A stretch of DNA of 5,382 bases from an uncultured Comamonadaceae bacterium (GTDB taxonomy: Bacteria > Pseudomonadota > Gammaproteobacteria > Burkholderiales > Burkholderiaceae_C): positions 1 through 5,382 of the forward strand of contig CALMOI010000076.1 in NCBI GenBank assembly GCA_937871735.1, given 5' to 3'. Shown in pieces: positions 4,836 through 5,382 of the stretch. The notes under the pieces are model-generated. The model had not been told where the DNA came from. It made no database searches and worked only from the letters and a program-made list of their open reading frames with translations. The translations under genes and the position numbers were made by a program. Each line of letters starts with the position of its first letter. The stretch's first letter is position 1.

Positions 4836-5382
4836 GCTTCACTCTCCTCGGGGGCATCGGCGGCGGCGGCTTCCAGCGGCTCGGTCAAGGTGGCGCGGAT
4901 GTAGTCCAGCGGCAGGCGGTGGCGCGCGGCCAAGACCTCAAAGCTGTCGCCCGCTGCGTGGTCGAGCTGCAAGTTCTCCAGCCAGCCATTCAGCCCGGTT
5001 GAGAGCGAACGCCCGGCGCGTTCACCGGCGCGGGTGGCCCCGTCACCGGCCAGGTCGTATTTGTTGGCGTAGCCGCGTGGCGTGACCATCAAGCCATGCT
5101 GCACCACGGTGTTGCTGTTGCCGATCAGCACGGTGCTCAACATGCCGATGTCGGCTTCACACATCGCATCCAAGGTGGTGAACTCGATGCGCTCGCGGCG
5201 GCGGTAGGCCGATTTGACGATGGCGACCGGCGTGTCCGGGCAGCGGTGGCGCAAGAACAGGCGTTGTGCCTCCACGATCTGGCGTGTGCGTCGTCCGCTT
5301 TTGGGGTTGTAGAGCGCGACCACGAAATCGGCCATTGCGGCAGCGTCCAGCCGCCGCGCAATCGGCGGCCAAGGGGTCAGCA
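4832..5382 (-). CDS. cobJ: Precorrin-3B C17-methyltransferase CobJ, C-terminal part (partial)
   Basis: The frame is open to the right edge, so the gene starts outside the window; 182 residues are visible. A Met codon at 5335 is internal: the in-frame residues before it read LTPWPPIARRLDAAA, a conserved CobJ/CbiH segment that continues into ADFVVALYNPKS. CobJ uses SAM to methylate C17 of precorrin-3B and promotes ring contraction. Further family marks are IVKSAYR, the TTLDAM segment, LIGNSNT and MVTPRGYANKYDL. A stand-alone family member is about 240-250 residues, so roughly the first 60-70 are missing if it is not fused to another domain; a fusion partner cannot be excluded. The tail after the methyltransferase domain is Ala/Glu-rich, and its Glu codons carry the ribosome binding site of the next gene. 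The stop overlaps the next start by 4 nt. CbiH, the anaerobic counterpart, is hard to separate on sequence alone. Confidence 0.93.
   Translation of the reverse strand, partial: LTPWPPIARRLDAAAMADFVVALYNPKSGRRTRQIVEAQRLFLRHRCPDTPVAIVKSAYRRRERIEFTTLDAMCEADIGMLSTVLIGNSNTVVQHGLMVTPRGYANKYDLAGDGATRAGERAGRSLSTGLNGWLENLQLDHAAGDSFEVLAARHRLPLDYIRATLTEPLEAAAADAPEESEA
4844..4849 (-). promoter_or_regulatory. Ribosome binding site of the ferredoxin-like gene
   Basis: GAGGAG on the minus strand, eight bases before the GTG start at 4835. It is encoded by two Glu codons in the acidic tail of CobJ. It supports GTG as the true start. Confidence 0.8.

Noticed and set aside
4832..5335. Treating the Met codon at 5335 as the start of a short complete cobJ
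   Set aside because: The frame stays open upstream and encodes the conserved LTPW segment, so 5335 is internal and the gene is cut by the window edge.

Overview
The window is one densely packed, GC-rich stretch of a cobalamin (vitamin B12) biosynthesis operon. Every real gene lies on the minus strand, so transcription runs from high to low coordinates. Both ends are cut inside genes. The protein style (Ala/Arg/Trp-rich, high-GC codons) and the presence of an oxygen-using BluB suggest an aerobic or facultative betaproteobacterium, most likely Burkholderiales/Comamonadaceae-like. The taxonomic call is an inference from sequence character, not a measured match.

In order of transcription the genes are: the C-terminal part of precorrin-3B C17-methyltransferase (cobJ, 5382-4832, start outside the window); a small thioredoxin-fold [2Fe-2S] ferredoxin-like protein (4835-4485); uroporphyrinogen-III C-methyltransferase (cobA/SUMT, 4495-3716); cob(I)yrinic acid a,c-diamide adenosyltransferase (cobO, 3705-3136); biotin synthase (bioB, 3124 or 3139 to 2090); 5,6-dimethylbenzimidazole synthase (bluB, 2066-1347); adenosylcobinamide-phosphate synthase (cbiB, called cobD in Pseudomonas nomenclature, 1350-370); and the N-terminal third or so of a CobC-type PLP-dependent L-threonine-O-3-phosphate decarboxylase (376-1, end outside the window).

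The genes cover early, middle and late B12 steps. SUMT commits uroporphyrinogen III to the corrin/siroheme branch, CobJ methylates C17 with ring contraction, and CobO adenosylates the cobalt. BluB makes the lower ligand, CobC makes aminopropanol phosphate, and CbiB attaches it. The outlier is bioB, which belongs to biotin synthesis and has no known role in B12 assembly, yet sits between cobO and bluB. The ferredoxin-like gene has no assigned role but is placed to be an electron carrier for the pathway.

No stretch longer than 23 bases is non-coding. Four of the seven gene junctions overlap, a fifth does so if bioB uses its TTG start, and the clear ribosome binding sites lie inside the upstream gene. 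I see no promoter, terminator, riboswitch, RNA gene, mobile element or CRISPR array. Any cobalamin riboswitch controlling the operon would have to lie upstream, beyond position 5382.
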